Shown here piece by piece: positions 27,120-36,741 of a DNA stretch of 64,000 bases. Source of the DNA: CAZADA01 sp964568975 (GTDB lineage: Bacteria > Pseudomonadota > Alphaproteobacteria > Caulobacterales > Maricaulaceae); NCBI GenBank assembly GCA_964568975.1, contig CAZMSO010000016.1, positions 1 through 64,000 of the forward strand. Reading direction: 5' to 3'. Within the stretch, counting starts at the first letter, position 1. Every line of letters starts with the position of its first letter. The notes under the pieces are model-generated. The model did no database searches. It was not told the origin of the DNA and saw nothing but the letters and a program-made list of their open reading frames with translations. The position numbers and the translations under genes were made by a program.

Positions 27120-27701
27120 CTAGCCGAAGACGTCGTCGACCGACACGGCCACGTCCGGCGCGAAAGCGGGGCGGGCGGCCTCCCCCGGTCCGCAGGGAAA
27201 GGTGGTGCGCCAGTCGCCGTCGCGGGGATCGCGCGAGATCAAGATCTCACCGCGCAACACATCCGCCAACCAATGCTCAGCGATGGCGCCGCGGGCGTAG
27301 CGCATGCGTTTTGGCCCCTGCTCATACCGCAGGCTGGCGTAGGCCACTTCAACGACGAGGTGGAGATCCGCGGGCCAATGTCCGCCGTTCGCGCTCTGCG
27401 CCGGGCCAAACGCGAAATCCGCCACCAGCGTGTCGCCATCATCGAAGACGATCCGCGCGTGGTCGCGGCACGACACGTCGTCTGGCAAGCGGCCGGCCCA
27501 GCCGTCGAAAACGCGAGCCAGCCGGTCCATCACGTCAATGTGGCGGCGATCCTCCGGCGGCTTCGTCACTAAGCGGCCGTTGAGGACCTCAAGACGCGTG
27601 TCTTCGTGAAACACCGACGCCGCACGCAACCGCTCCAAGAGCTCGAAATCAAATGAGACTTCCGGCGGCTCCGGCGGGTCGAACCTTTGAAACTCAGACA
27701 T
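27120..27701 (-). CDS. Uma2 family protein (DUF820, PD-(D/E)XK nuclease-like fold)
   Basis: 193 residues. Family features: LEVLNGRLVTKPPEDRRH near residue 38, an Asp in TLVADFAFGP, then LVVEVAYASLRYEQGPKRMRYA with the Glu and Lys of the nuclease-like core, and IAEHWLADV. Uma2 proteins have a restriction-endonuclease-like fold; most have no known target and they are often scattered as mobile-looking accessory genes. Here it is in the dcw cluster between murC and the aspartic protease. Start ATG at 27701. The function remains unknown. Confidence 0.82.
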   Translation of the reverse strand: MSEFQRFDPPEPPEVSFDFELLERLRAASVFHEDTRLEVLNGRLVTKPPEDRRHIDVMDRLARVFDGWAGRLPDDVSCRDHARIVFDDGDTLVADFAFGPAQSANGGHWPADLHLVVEVAYASLRYEQGPKRMRYARGAIAEHWLADVLRGEILISRDPRDGDWRTTFPCGPGEAARPAFAPDVAVSVDDVFG

Positions 27702-27751
27702 CACAACCCGTTATGATACTCAGCGATAAGGCGGATGATCGCACGCACTGC

Positions 27752-29179
27752 TTAGGCGGCGGGCGCGGCCTCAGGCGACAGCGCCTCAAGCTCCGCCGGC
27801 AGCACCGCCGCCCACGCCGTGATATCCCCTGCGCCGAGGCAAATGACAACATCGCCGGGCTCGGCGTGGCGCGCGACGGCCGCGGCGAGTCCCGCGCGAT
27901 CGACGGGCTCCGCGTGACGGTGGCCGTGCTTGCGCAAACCGTCGACCAGGCCGGCGCGGTCAACGCCCGGGATCGGCGCCTCTCCTGCGGGGAACACATC
28001 GGCGATTAAAACAATCTCCGCGTCGTTGAAGCAGGTGCAGAAATCATCGAACAGAGCCTGCACCCGCGAATACCGGTGAGGCTGAACGACGGCGACCACC
28101 TTCCCGTCCGCGACCGCGCGGGCGGCCTCGAGCGCCGCGGCGATTTCCACAGGATGGTGGCCGTAATCATCAATGACGCGCACGCCGTTCCAGCGTCCCG
28201 TCGTTGTGAAGCGGCGCTTGACGCCGGCGAAGCTCTTCAAGGCCTCGCGCAAGGCGTCCTCGCTCGCGCCCAACTCGCGCGCGACGGCGATGGCCGCGAG
28301 CGCGTTTTGCACATTGTGGCGGCCGGCCATCGGCAACAGCAGATCAGCGATGCGCTCAGCGCCGCCATTGCCGCGCGGGCGGCGCACGAGATCAAACCGC
28401 GTGGCGTCGCCTTCAAGGCGCACATTCTCCGCGCGGACATCGGCTTGGGCGTTCAGGCCATATGTGATGATGCGCCGCTCCTCAATGCGGCTGACGAGCG
28501 CTTGAACCTCTGGGTGGTCGATGCAGCACGCCGCGAAGCCGTAAAACGGGATCGCTTGCACGAACTGATCAAAGGCTCGGCGCAGGGCGTCGAAGTCCCC
28601 GTAATGATCAAGGTGTTCGGGATCAATGTTGGTGACGACGCCGATGGTGCCGCGCAGTTTTAAAAAGGAGCCGTCGGATTCATCGGCCTCCACCACCATC
28701 CAATCGCCACCGCCGAGCTTGGCGTTGGAGCCATAGGCTTGAATGACGCCGCCATTAATCACAGTGGGGTCTAAATCCGCGGCGTCGAGAAGCGTCGCGA
28801 CCAGCGATGTCGTCGTGGTCTTGCCATGGGTGCCGGCGATGGCGACGGTCCATTTCAGCCGCATCAGCTCGCCCAGCATCTCCGCGCGCCGCACAATCGG
28901 CACGCCGCGGGCGCGGCCGGCGTCCACTTCCGGATTGCCGGACTGGATCGCGCTTGAGACGACAATCACGCCCGCGCCAGCGACGTTAGCGCGCTCATGG
29001 CCGATGAAGATCCGCGCGCCCAAGTCGCGCAAGCGCGCAACATTTGGATTCTCGCGGATGTCGGAGCCTTGGACGTCATAGCCCTGGTTCAGCATCACCT
29101 CCGCGATGCCCGACATGCCGATGCCGCCGACGCCGACAAAGTGGATGGGGCCGACATCAACCGGCACAGTTCCGCGCAT
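27752..29179 (-). CDS. murC: UDP-N-acetylmuramate--L-alanine ligase MurC
   Basis: 475 residues. N-terminal Rossmann motif IHFVGVGGIGMSGIAEVM, ATP-binding loop GTHGKTTTTSLVA, central YGDFDALRRAFDQF, and C-terminal VIDDYGHHPVEIAAAL with QPHRYSR. It adds the first amino acid to UDP-MurNAc. A strong AAAGGAG ribosome site precedes the ATG at 29179. Upstream lies 247 bases and then an opposite-strand pseudogene, so murC must have its own promoter or rely on read-through from murG. Confidence 0.97.
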   Translation of the reverse strand: MRGTVPVDVGPIHFVGVGGIGMSGIAEVMLNQGYDVQGSDIRENPNVARLRDLGARIFIGHERANVAGAGVIVVSSAIQSGNPEVDAGRARGVPIVRRAEMLGELMRLKWTVAIAGTHGKTTTTSLVATLLDAADLDPTVINGGVIQAYGSNAKLGGGDWMVVEADESDGSFLKLRGTIGVVTNIDPEHLDHYGDFDALRRAFDQFVQAIPFYGFAACCIDHPEVQALVSRIEERRIITYGLNAQADVRAENVRLEGDATRFDLVRRPRGNGGAERIADLLLPMAGRHNVQNALAAIAVARELGASEDALREALKSFAGVKRRFTTTGRWNGVRVIDDYGHHPVEIAAALEAARAVADGKVVAVVQPHRYSRVQALFDDFCTCFNDAEIVLIADVFPAGEAPIPGVDRAGLVDGLRKHGHRHAEPVDRAGLAAAVARHAEPGDVVICLGAGDITAWAAVLPAELEALSPEAAPAA

Positions 29180-29426
29180 GGGGGGCTCCTTTGGCTGGGC
29201 GGTACACCCGCAAACCGCGCTTACCGCACGTCAGCGGTGCTGAGCGATCGCCCTTTCCGAGGTCGTCCGCGCAGATATGAACCAATTGCGGCGCCGGCGT
29301 GAAGGCGAGGTGTCGAAAGTCGAACCTTCCTCAACGGCGCCGCGCGTGCGCCTCAACACGGGCAGCCACATTGCCCACCGTGCGGGATGGCGATAGCGTC
29401 GCTGTTGAGACCCGCGGGGCGGGGCG

Positions 29427-30272
29427 ATGGGCGTAAAACCCAGTATGGGACGGAGCGCGCTCCGCGTGATGGTCTGCACGCTCGCGCTCGGCGGCTGCAG
29501 CAAACCCGCCTTGACGAGCGCGTATTTTCGGCCGGAGCCCGGCGTGTTCTACGCCTACGGGAGGTTTTGCGGCCCAAGCCTACCGGAGGGGCAGGAGAAC
29601 TATACGGGGCAGGACCGCGTTGACTTCCTTCGCCGTACTATTCCAGTCGATGATATTGATCTCGCATGTAAGATCCATGACATTTGCTACGCCTATTTCT
29701 CGGCGACGACCGATTGCGATGGACTCCTAACGAGCGGTCTCACCGATATCTACAAGCACTATCGCGGCTGACGATCGCAGAAGGGCGCGTGCCGCAATCT
29801 CGGTAGCGAAATCAGTTTCGCCATCAACCATCGCGTCTCAGACAACATTGACCGTGATCTGGAAGGCCGAACGGACGCCGCCCTCGTCCGCGTGTTGGGG
29901 ACCGCGTTGGTCCCGCTGGACCTGATCGAGCAGTCCATTGATGTCGGGATGTTCGGCTACCCAAAAGTTGAAGGCGGCTGCAACGCGCCATTCAACATGA
30001 TGAGCGAGGCTTACAGCGGCTACATGTTCAAATTCGGCGGCTGGAAAGCGACATACAACAGCGCCGTCATCGCGCTTTCGCGAGACAAATACTGCAGCGA
30101 TGCGGCCACGTTTGAGGAGCGTAAGGTCTGTTACGCGGAGAACAACGCACCGCTGAGCGTGGCGGATCTCCTCGGAACGTCAGGCTTTCTCACCATGATG
30201 TCTTGGCGTGACATGACCGCCGCATGCCGCGCTAATGACGCCCGCGACGCGTCGGCGTCCAACGCGCCCTAG
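29427..30272 (+). pseudogene. Phospholipase A2-like lipoprotein, paralogue 2, broken by an in-frame TGA
   Basis: A reading frame of 282 codons with a single TGA at 29769-29771; the same frame continues to the stop at 30270. The first part has a lipoprotein signal (LALGGC), AYGRFCGPSLP and DDIDLACKIHDICYAY, the PLA2-like signature. The second part continues the family pattern (GACRNLGSEISFAIN, corresponding to CWNLAFEI in paralogue 3) and has a lower G+C in third positions than neighbouring genes. A nonsense mutation, a sequencing error or read-through could explain the stop; mutation is the simplest. It lies on the opposite strand inside the dcw cluster, and its TAG stop shares a CTAG palindrome with the murG stop. 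Confidence 0.75.
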
Positions 30273-31372
30273 GCCGGCACGCCCGCCACAACGTTTTCCA
30301 CCAGATCCGCCAGCGCGGTGGTCGCGTCGGCGCGCCCGGCGGCTTTGGCGGCCGCGGCCCGGCGCGCCAAGTCTTGGGGGCTGGTCAAGCGACGCTCCAA
30401 GATTGAGGCGAGCTTCTGGCCGTCAAAGTCGGATTCCGCAATCAGGTCCGCCGCGCCCGGCTCGGCTAAGGCTTGGGCGTTCAGACTTTGATGGTCGTCC
30501 ATGGCGATCGCCAGCGGCACCAAAATGCTCGGGCGACCCACCACCGCCAGCTCCGACACTGTGGAGGCGCCGGCGCGGCCAATGAACATGTGACACGCCC
30601 CCAGGCGTTCCGCGACATCCTCGAAGAAGGGACGGCACTCCGCCTGGACGCCTGCTTCGGCATAGGTTGCGCGGGCGCGTTCCGTGAAGTCGTCGCGCGT
30701 TTGCTGGCTCACGCGCACCCGCGCGCGCAGCGGCTCCGGCAAACGCGCAATCGCCCGCGGCACAATCTCGCTCAAGATCCGCGCGCCCAAGCTGCCGCCC
30801 AGGACAAGAAGGCGCAGGGGGCTGTCATCGGTCGGCACGTCAAAGGGAATGTCGCGCGCGGCCATAATCGTCGGACGCACTGGGTTGCCAGTGATGCGCC
30901 AGCGATGTGTGCAGCTGACGGGCATGCGCTCCAGGCGCTTAAAGCCGGAGGCGATGGCTGCGGCGCGCTTGGCGAACACGCGGTTCACCCGGCCCAAGAC
31001 GGCGTTTTGCTCATGCAGAATAATCGGGGCGCGGCCCGCCGCGGCGAGCGCCGGGAACGCGGGATACCCGCCAAAGCCGACCACCGCTTCGGGCTCAAGC
31101 TCGCTGATGATGCGCCGCGCGGCGGCCACGCCGCTGGCGATGCGCACCCCGCCCACGAGCGCCTTTAACGGGTTGCGCGGGCTGACGCTGGCGGCGTTGA
31201 CTGTTTCGATGGGATCTGCGGGGAAATGGCCGGTCAGGCGTAAGCCCCGGTCGTCGGTGATGAGCGCCACTTTCCAGTCGCGCTTATCCAACTCCTCTGC
31301 GAGCGCTTGGGCTGGGAACATGTGCCCGCCCGTGCCGCCTGCCGCGAGAACGATCCGCCGCGCGCTCATCAT
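30269..31372 (-). CDS. murG: UDP-GlcNAc--undecaprenyl-PP-MurNAc transferase MurG
   Basis: 367 residues with a GT-B fold. Markers are VLAAGGTGGHMFPAQAL at the N-terminus, VVGFGGYPAFPALAA, HEQNAVLGRVNR, LLVLGGSLGARIL, and the donor-binding HMFIGRAGASTVSEL. It forms lipid II at the inner membrane. Its start overlaps the ftsW stop (ATGA). Its TAG stop shares the palindrome CTAG with the opposite-strand pseudogene's stop. Confidence 0.97.
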   Translation of the reverse strand: MMSARRIVLAAGGTGGHMFPAQALAEELDKRDWKVALITDDRGLRLTGHFPADPIETVNAASVSPRNPLKALVGGVRIASGVAAARRIISELEPEAVVGFGGYPAFPALAAAGRAPIILHEQNAVLGRVNRVFAKRAAAIASGFKRLERMPVSCTHRWRITGNPVRPTIMAARDIPFDVPTDDSPLRLLVLGGSLGARILSEIVPRAIARLPEPLRARVRVSQQTRDDFTERARATYAEAGVQAECRPFFEDVAERLGACHMFIGRAGASTVSELAVVGRPSILVPLAIAMDDHQSLNAQALAEPGAADLIAESDFDGQKLASILERRLTSPQDLARRAAAAKAAGRADATTALADLVENVVAGVPA

Positions 31373-32598
31373 TTGCCTCTGTCCTCCGCCGCTTCGGCGC
31401 GGGTGGCGCTCACGCCGCTGCCGTCCGGGTCCACATCCGCGCGCCGCCGGCTGAAGGCGAGCATAAGGCCCGCCGTCGCGCCCGACGCCAGCAATGAGGA
31501 CCCACCATAGGAAATGAAAGGTAAAGTCATGCCTTTCGGCGGCGCTAAATCCATCGTGACCGCCGCGTTGACGAAGGTCTGCAACCCAATCAACGCCGCC
31601 AAACCGCCCGCCGCAGCCCGCGTCGCGGGGTCAAACGCCGCGCGCGCGCGCGCCACGGTGCGCACGACAATGACGGCGAACGTCGCCACTATCGCCACCA
31701 CCACCAGCGCGCCATACTCCTCCGCGGCGAGGGCGAGCACAAAGTCGGCATGGACGTCCGGCACGCGCGCGGCGCGCTCCGCCTCCCCCGGCCCCACGCC
31801 CAACAACCCGCCTTCGGCAAAGGCTGCGCGCGCGCGCTCGGCTTGATAGGTCGCTGCGCCGCCGCCCGCGATGAAGTCATCCACCCGCGTCGCCACATGG
31901 GGAAAGGTCTGATACGCCGCTAACGCCGCGCCTGCGGCTGCAACGGCCATCGCCGCGAGCCAGGCGACGGGCGCGCCGGCGAGAAAGGCCGTCACCGCGA
32001 GAGCCGCCGTGAGGAGCGCGGCCTGCCCCACATCCGGCTGAGCAAGCAGCAGCGCCACCACGCCCGCGCCGACCAGCGCCGTGATCGCACCACCCGCCGG
32101 GCCATCGGGCGCTTGGGCGGCGCTCACCAGCCACGCCGCCAGCACGACCGCGGCCGGTTTGGCGAACTCCGCCGGCTGCACCGACAGCGGCCCGATGATC
32201 AGCCAGCGCTGAGCGCCGTTGATCTCCGGCCCAATGAGCAGCGTTGCGCCAAGGCCCAAAATCGCCAGCGCCAAGAGCGCCGCGCACGCCCGTCGCGCGC
32301 GTCGGCGATTCAGCATCGACGCGCCGATGACGGCCGCAAGCCCGAGGCCCGCCGCCGCCACATGCCGCCAGGCGAAAGCGAGCGGATCCTCCACGCCGAA
32401 CCGCGCGGCGATCACTGGGCTCGTGGCGAAAGCCAGCATAACGCCCACGCCATAAAGCCCCGCCACGCTGAGCGCCGTCGCACGGTCGATCTCCATCCAC
32501 CACGCGCGCAGCCACGCCGCCCACGGGTCCGTCGGGGCGGTGTGGGCGCGCGCCGGCGACCCGCGCCGCGGGCCCGCCGAGGCGGCCGGTCCGATCAC
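31369..32598 (-). CDS. ftsW: Lipid II polymerase FtsW (SEDS family)
   Basis: 409 residues with about ten membrane segments. SEDS landmarks: GPEINGAQRWLIIGPLSVQPAEFAKPA (in parts: AQRWLIIGPL, QPAEFAKPA), HADFVLALAAEEYG, and MTLPFISYGGSSLLAS near the C-terminus. FtsW polymerises septal glycan with FtsI. The N-terminal cytoplasmic tail is about 40 residues and Pro/Ala-rich. Both ends are ATGA-coupled to murD and murG. Confidence 0.95.
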   Translation of the reverse strand: MIGPAASAGPRRGSPARAHTAPTDPWAAWLRAWWMEIDRATALSVAGLYGVGVMLAFATSPVIAARFGVEDPLAFAWRHVAAAGLGLAAVIGASMLNRRRARRACAALLALAILGLGATLLIGPEINGAQRWLIIGPLSVQPAEFAKPAAVVLAAWLVSAAQAPDGPAGGAITALVGAGVVALLLAQPDVGQAALLTAALAVTAFLAGAPVAWLAAMAVAAAGAALAAYQTFPHVATRVDDFIAGGGAATYQAERARAAFAEGGLLGVGPGEAERAARVPDVHADFVLALAAEEYGALVVVAIVATFAVIVVRTVARARAAFDPATRAAAGGLAALIGLQTFVNAAVTMDLAPPKGMTLPFISYGGSSLLASGATAGLMLAFSRRRADVDPDGSGVSATRAEAAEDRGK

Positions 32599-34070
32599 GG
32601 CCGCGACTCCGCCTTGGACGCATCCGCGTCGCCAGCGGCAGCGGCGGGGGCGGCGTCACCGTCGCGGGCGAGCTGCGCCGCGCAGGCTCGCGCCAAAGCG
32701 CGAAACGCCTCGCCGCGGGCGGCGAAGTTGGCGAACTGATCAAAGGACGCGCATGCTGGCGACAACAAGACAACAGGATCATGTCCGGCGCTGGCGGCCG
32801 CCGCCGCGCCCGCTCGCGCGACCGCGGCCTCCACGGTGCGCACAATCTCACACGCCACACGCCCACCCAGCGCCGCGGCAAGCTGTTCCGCCGCTTCGCC
32901 AATGAAATAGGCTTTCTCCACCCGCGCCATCAGCGGCGCTAAATCGCTGAAGGCTTCGCCCTTCGCGCGCCCGCCAGCGATCCAATACACCGTCTCATAG
33001 GCCGCCAGCGCCTGGCGGGCGGCGTTGGTGTTGGTGGCTTTGGAATCGTTAATGAAGCGCACGCGCCCGGCGCGCGCGACCTCCTCCAGCCGATGAGGCA
33101 GGCCCGGAAAGTCCATCAGCGCGGCGGCGACGCGGCGCGCATCAAGGCCGATGCGCCGGCACGCAGCGTAAGCGGCGGCGGCGTTTTGCCAATTATGACG
33201 ACCCGTCAGCGCCCGCGCGCCGCGCAGATCCGCCACCTCCTCCACCCGTCCGTCGAGGGCGTCAAAGACTACGCCGCCCACTGCATGCACCCCGCGCGAG
33301 AGCGCGCCGCCGGCGGAGATGGGCGTGACGCGCGGGCCGTCGGCGTTAGCGGCCATCTGCGCGGCGAGGCCGTGGGATCGGGGGTCGTCCACACCGATGA
33401 CGGCGGTGTGGGCTGCGGTTTGGCAGGCGAAAATCCGCCGCTTCGCCGCGGCGTAGCTCTCCATATCGCCGTGTCGGTCCAGATGATCGGGGCTCAAGTT
33501 CAGCCAGACCGCCACATCCGGTCTGAGGCTGTGGGTGAGATCGAGCTGAAACGAGGAGAGCTCCAGCACATAGACCGCGCCGGCGTGAAACGGCTCGAGA
33601 TCAAGGGCCGGGCGGCCGATATTGCCGCCCACTTGTGCGTCGCGCCCGCACTGGGCGGCGATGTGGCCGATCAACGCCGTGGTCGTGGATTTGCCGTTCG
33701 TGCCAGTGACGCCGATGACGGTCGGGCGCGCGTCCGCCGGCGCGGCCGCAAGCGCCAGGGCGAAGAGCTCAATATCGCCCAGGATCGGCGCGCCGGCCCG
33801 GCGCGCGGCGCGCACGACGCGATGGGGTTCGGGATGGTGCAACGGCACGCCTGGCGCGACCACTGCGGCCGCCACGCGTCCCCACTCCACGGCGTCTGGC
33901 TCCGTCACAACAGCGCCGTCAGCGGCCGCGGCCTGGCGCGGCGCCTCGGCGTCGTCCCACGCCATGACCGACGCGCCGCCGGCGCGCAAAGCCCTGACTG
34001 CGGCGAGCCCGGAGGCGCCAAGGCCGACGACATAAACGGGCTGTCCGTGGAAGGCCGTGACAGGGATCAA
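32595..34070 (-). CDS. murD: UDP-N-acetylmuramoylalanine--D-glutamate ligase MurD
   Basis: 491 residues from a TTG start at 34070. The resulting N-terminus, (M)IPVTAFHGQPVYVVGLGASG, matches MurD proteins of this class closely, and GAGGTG lies five bases before it; the GTG at 34100 would add ten unconserved residues. ATP loop: GVTGTNGKSTTTAL; later FPGLPHRLEEV and RFINDSKATN. It adds D-glutamate to UDP-MurNAc-L-Ala. The stop overlaps the ftsW start. Confidence 0.95.
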   Translation of the reverse strand: MIPVTAFHGQPVYVVGLGASGLAAVRALRAGGASVMAWDDAEAPRQAAAADGAVVTEPDAVEWGRVAAAVVAPGVPLHHPEPHRVVRAARRAGAPILGDIELFALALAAAPADARPTVIGVTGTNGKSTTTALIGHIAAQCGRDAQVGGNIGRPALDLEPFHAGAVYVLELSSFQLDLTHSLRPDVAVWLNLSPDHLDRHGDMESYAAAKRRIFACQTAAHTAVIGVDDPRSHGLAAQMAANADGPRVTPISAGGALSRGVHAVGGVVFDALDGRVEEVADLRGARALTGRHNWQNAAAAYAACRRIGLDARRVAAALMDFPGLPHRLEEVARAGRVRFINDSKATNTNAARQALAAYETVYWIAGGRAKGEAFSDLAPLMARVEKAYFIGEAAEQLAAALGGRVACEIVRTVEAAVARAGAAAAASAGHDPVVLLSPACASFDQFANFAARGEAFRALARACAAQLARDGDAAPAAAAGDADASKAESRP

Positions 34071-34155
34071 TCCATCACCTCGCGCACGCCGCCGCTCCAC
34101 GTGGTGTCGCCGCGTGGGAGGCCGCCTTAGGGCTCGCTGTCGTCACACCCGCACC

Positions 34156-35262
34156 TCACCGCAGTTTGAGCGTGGCCACGCCCAAAATGCCAAGCACGAC
34201 CGCAATAATCCAAAAGCGTACGACAATCGTCGGCTCCCGCCAGCCCATCTTTTCGAAGTGATGGTGGATCGGCGCCATAAGAAACACCCGCTTTCCCGTC
34301 AGTTTAAAGACCGCGACTTGGATCATCACCGAAACCGTCTCCAGGACGAACAGGCCGCCGACCAAGACCAGCACCAATTCATGCTTCACCGCTACGGCCG
34401 TCGCACCCAGCGCGCCGCCAAGGGACAACGAGCCCGTGTCGCCCATGAACACGCTCGCCGGCGGCGCGTTGAACCACAGAAACCCCAGGCCCGCGCCGAT
34501 CAACGCGCCCATGAACACCGCCAGCTCGGCGGTGCCGAGCGTCGGGGTGAGAAAGAGATACTCCGCATAGCGCGGCGAGCCGGAGACATACGCAATGAAG
34601 CCGAACGTCGCGCCGGCGATCATCACAGGCACGATCGCCAAGCCGTCGAGCCCATCCGTCAAGTTCACCGCATTGCCGAAGCCCGCGACAATGAAGGCGC
34701 CGAACGCGACAAAACCGTAAAGCGTCAGCGGCACAAACAGCTCTTTGAAAAAGGGCAGCGCAAGCCCTGTCGCCCGCGCCGGCTCCATGCCTCCCGCGCC
34801 CATGGCCACCTGGGCGCACGCGAAGGCCGCGAGCCCGCCCACAAGAAACTCCACGCCCAACCGCAGCCGCCCGGACAAGCCGGCGTGGGATTGCTTCGTG
34901 ACCTTCGCGTAATCGTCCAAGAAACCGAGAAGGCCAAAGCCCGCCGTGACGAACAACACCACCCAAATATAGGCGTTGGTCAAATCAGCCCACAGCAGCG
35001 TTGAAATCAACAACATCAAGAGAATCAACAGCCCGCCCATGGTCGGCGTGCCCTTTTTCTCCAGCAAATGCCGTTCCGGCCCGTCTTGGCGGATCGGTTG
35101 GCCTTTGCCTTGGCTGCGCCGCAGCCAGCGGATGAACCGCGCCCCGAAGAACAGCGACAAAAACAGCGCCGTCAGCAACGCCCCGCCGGTGCGCAAGGTG
35201 GTGTAGCTGAACAGGTTGAACGGCTGAAACTGGTCCGCAAAGCGGTGCAATTCATACAACAT
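34156..35262 (-). CDS. mraY: Phospho-N-acetylmuramoyl-pentapeptide-transferase MraY
   Basis: 368 residues with ten membrane helices. Catalytic aspartates lie in GFLDDYAKV and NLTDGLDGLA, and the magnesium/nucleotide region in VFMGDTGSLSLGG. The N-terminal GTPTMGGLLI motif is present. MraY transfers phospho-MurNAc-pentapeptide to undecaprenyl phosphate, forming lipid I. It is separated from murF by 54 bases, which include an imperfect 12-base duplication. Confidence 0.97.
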   Translation of the reverse strand: MLYELHRFADQFQPFNLFSYTTLRTGGALLTALFLSLFFGARFIRWLRRSQGKGQPIRQDGPERHLLEKKGTPTMGGLLILLMLLISTLLWADLTNAYIWVVLFVTAGFGLLGFLDDYAKVTKQSHAGLSGRLRLGVEFLVGGLAAFACAQVAMGAGGMEPARATGLALPFFKELFVPLTLYGFVAFGAFIVAGFGNAVNLTDGLDGLAIVPVMIAGATFGFIAYVSGSPRYAEYLFLTPTLGTAELAVFMGALIGAGLGFLWFNAPPASVFMGDTGSLSLGGALGATAVAVKHELVLVLVGGLFVLETVSVMIQVAVFKLTGKRVFLMAPIHHHFEKMGWREPTIVVRFWIIAVVLGILGVATLKLR

Positions 35263-35286
35263 AACGCGCCTCCCCGCGGCCGCGCC

Positions 35287-35310
35287 CCCTGGAAGCGGCC
35301 CTGGGAGCGG
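35287..35310. repeat. Imperfect 12-bp duplication between murF and mraY
   Basis: CCCTGGAAGCGG is followed by CCCTGGGAGCGG, one mismatch, in the short gap between the two genes. Confidence 0.65.
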
Positions 35311-35316
35311 CCACGC

Positions 35317-36738
35317 TTACGCTGTATTTCCTTTAAGCGCCGTCACCATGGCGGCCATGCGCATGGCGTTGGAGCCTTTGATGAGCACCGCGTCGCCCGG
35401 GCGCAACGCAGCCAGAACGCTGGGAATGGCCGCCTCCACATCCGCAGCGAAGCCGAGACGGCGACTCTCAGGGATCGTGTCGTAAAGGGGTCGCGCCGCC
35501 TCGCCAACCACGAAAACCAAATCGATTTTCGCGGTTTCGACGTCGTGGGCCATTTCTTTGTGAAGGGCTGCGCTTTGATCGCCCAGCTCGCGCATCTCGC
35601 CCAAGACAGCGATGCGGCGGCCGCCTGCGCCCACGGAGCGTGCGCCTAAAGCAGCGAGGGCCGCCGCCATGGAGGCCGGGTTGGCGTTGTAGGCGTCGTC
35701 GACCACGGTCACGGTCCCGCCCTCGACCGGCGCAGAGAACGTCTCCCCACGCCCGGCGAGCGCCGGCGCTTCGGACAACGCCTCCGCCGCCAGCTCCACC
35801 GGTACGTCCGCGAGATAAGCCGCCGCCAACGCCGCTGTGGCGTTCAAGCCCCAATGAGCGCCGCTCGCTTGCACGCGGAACGAGACCGGGCGGCCGAAAA
35901 TCACGGCCTCGCCGCGACCGCCATGGTCGTCAATGTCGTAGGCCGTTAGCCGCGCTTCGGCTTGGGTGTCAGCGCCAAACCGCACCAGCCACCCCGCCCC
36001 CGCGGCGCCAGCGCGCTCGCCAAGGCGCTCAGCGAACACATCGTCGCCGGGGATCACCGCCGCGCCCCAGGGCTCAAGCCCTTCGAAAATCTCGGCCTTA
36101 GCGTCGGCGATCGCCTCCAGCGAGCCCAGCTGCTCCAAATGCGCCGGCGCGATTTTCGTGATGATCGCCACATGCGGCCGCACTAAATGCGACAGCGGCC
36201 GGATTTCGTCGGGCGCGCTCATGCCGAGTTCAAACACCGCCCGGTCGCTCGCGCGCGGCATGCGCGCTAAGGACAAGGGCGCGCCCCAATGATTGTTGAA
36301 GGAGCGGATCGACGCATGGGCCCGCCCGGCGGCCTGAAAAATCGCGCGGATGGCCTCCTTCACGCCAGTCTTGCCGACGGACCCGGTGACCGCCACCCGT
36401 CGGGCCGGGCAACGATCGCGCGCGGCGACGGCTAAGCTGCGCAAGGCTTCAAGCGTGTTGGGCACCACCAGGGCCGGGCCCTCTTCATGGCGACGCTCGA
36501 CCACAGCCGCAGCCGCCCCCGCGCCATAAGCGTCTGCGACGAACTCATGGCCGTCGCGCTTGTCTTTCAGGGCCACGAACAAATCGCCCGGCGCCAGCTC
36601 GCGGCTGTCGATCGCCACGCCATTGACGATCCAACGACCGACCGCGCGCCCGCCGGTGGCGGCGGCGGCCTCTGCGGAGGTCCACAGCACGTCGCCGGTG
36701 TGCTGGTGCAGGCCCGTGTCTGGTTGCATGGACGTCAT
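35317..36738 (-). CDS. murF: UDP-N-acetylmuramoyl-tripeptide--D-alanyl-D-alanine ligase MurF
   Basis: 473 residues. The ATP loop is AVTGSVGKTGVKEAI, with SFNNHWGAPLSLARM and VVDDAYNANPASMAAAL, both typical of MurF rather than other Mur ligases. It adds D-Ala-D-Ala to complete the pentapeptide. It starts three bases after murE ends, so translation is probably coupled. Confidence 0.97.
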   Translation of the reverse strand: MTSMQPDTGLHQHTGDVLWTSAEAAAATGGRAVGRWIVNGVAIDSRELAPGDLFVALKDKRDGHEFVADAYGAGAAAAVVERRHEEGPALVVPNTLEALRSLAVAARDRCPARRVAVTGSVGKTGVKEAIRAIFQAAGRAHASIRSFNNHWGAPLSLARMPRASDRAVFELGMSAPDEIRPLSHLVRPHVAIITKIAPAHLEQLGSLEAIADAKAEIFEGLEPWGAAVIPGDDVFAERLGERAGAAGAGWLVRFGADTQAEARLTAYDIDDHGGRGEAVIFGRPVSFRVQASGAHWGLNATAALAAAYLADVPVELAAEALSEAPALAGRGETFSAPVEGGTVTVVDDAYNANPASMAAALAALGARSVGAGGRRIAVLGEMRELGDQSAALHKEMAHDVETAKIDLVFVVGEAARPLYDTIPESRRLGFAADVEAAIPSVLAALRPGDAVLIKGSNAMRMAAMVTALKGNTA

Positions 36739-36741
36739 CCG

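Noticed and set aside
29769..29771. Selenocysteine or programmed readthrough at TGA
   Set aside because: No stem-loop resembling a SECIS element was recognised after it, and the position is not conserved as Cys in the paralogues.
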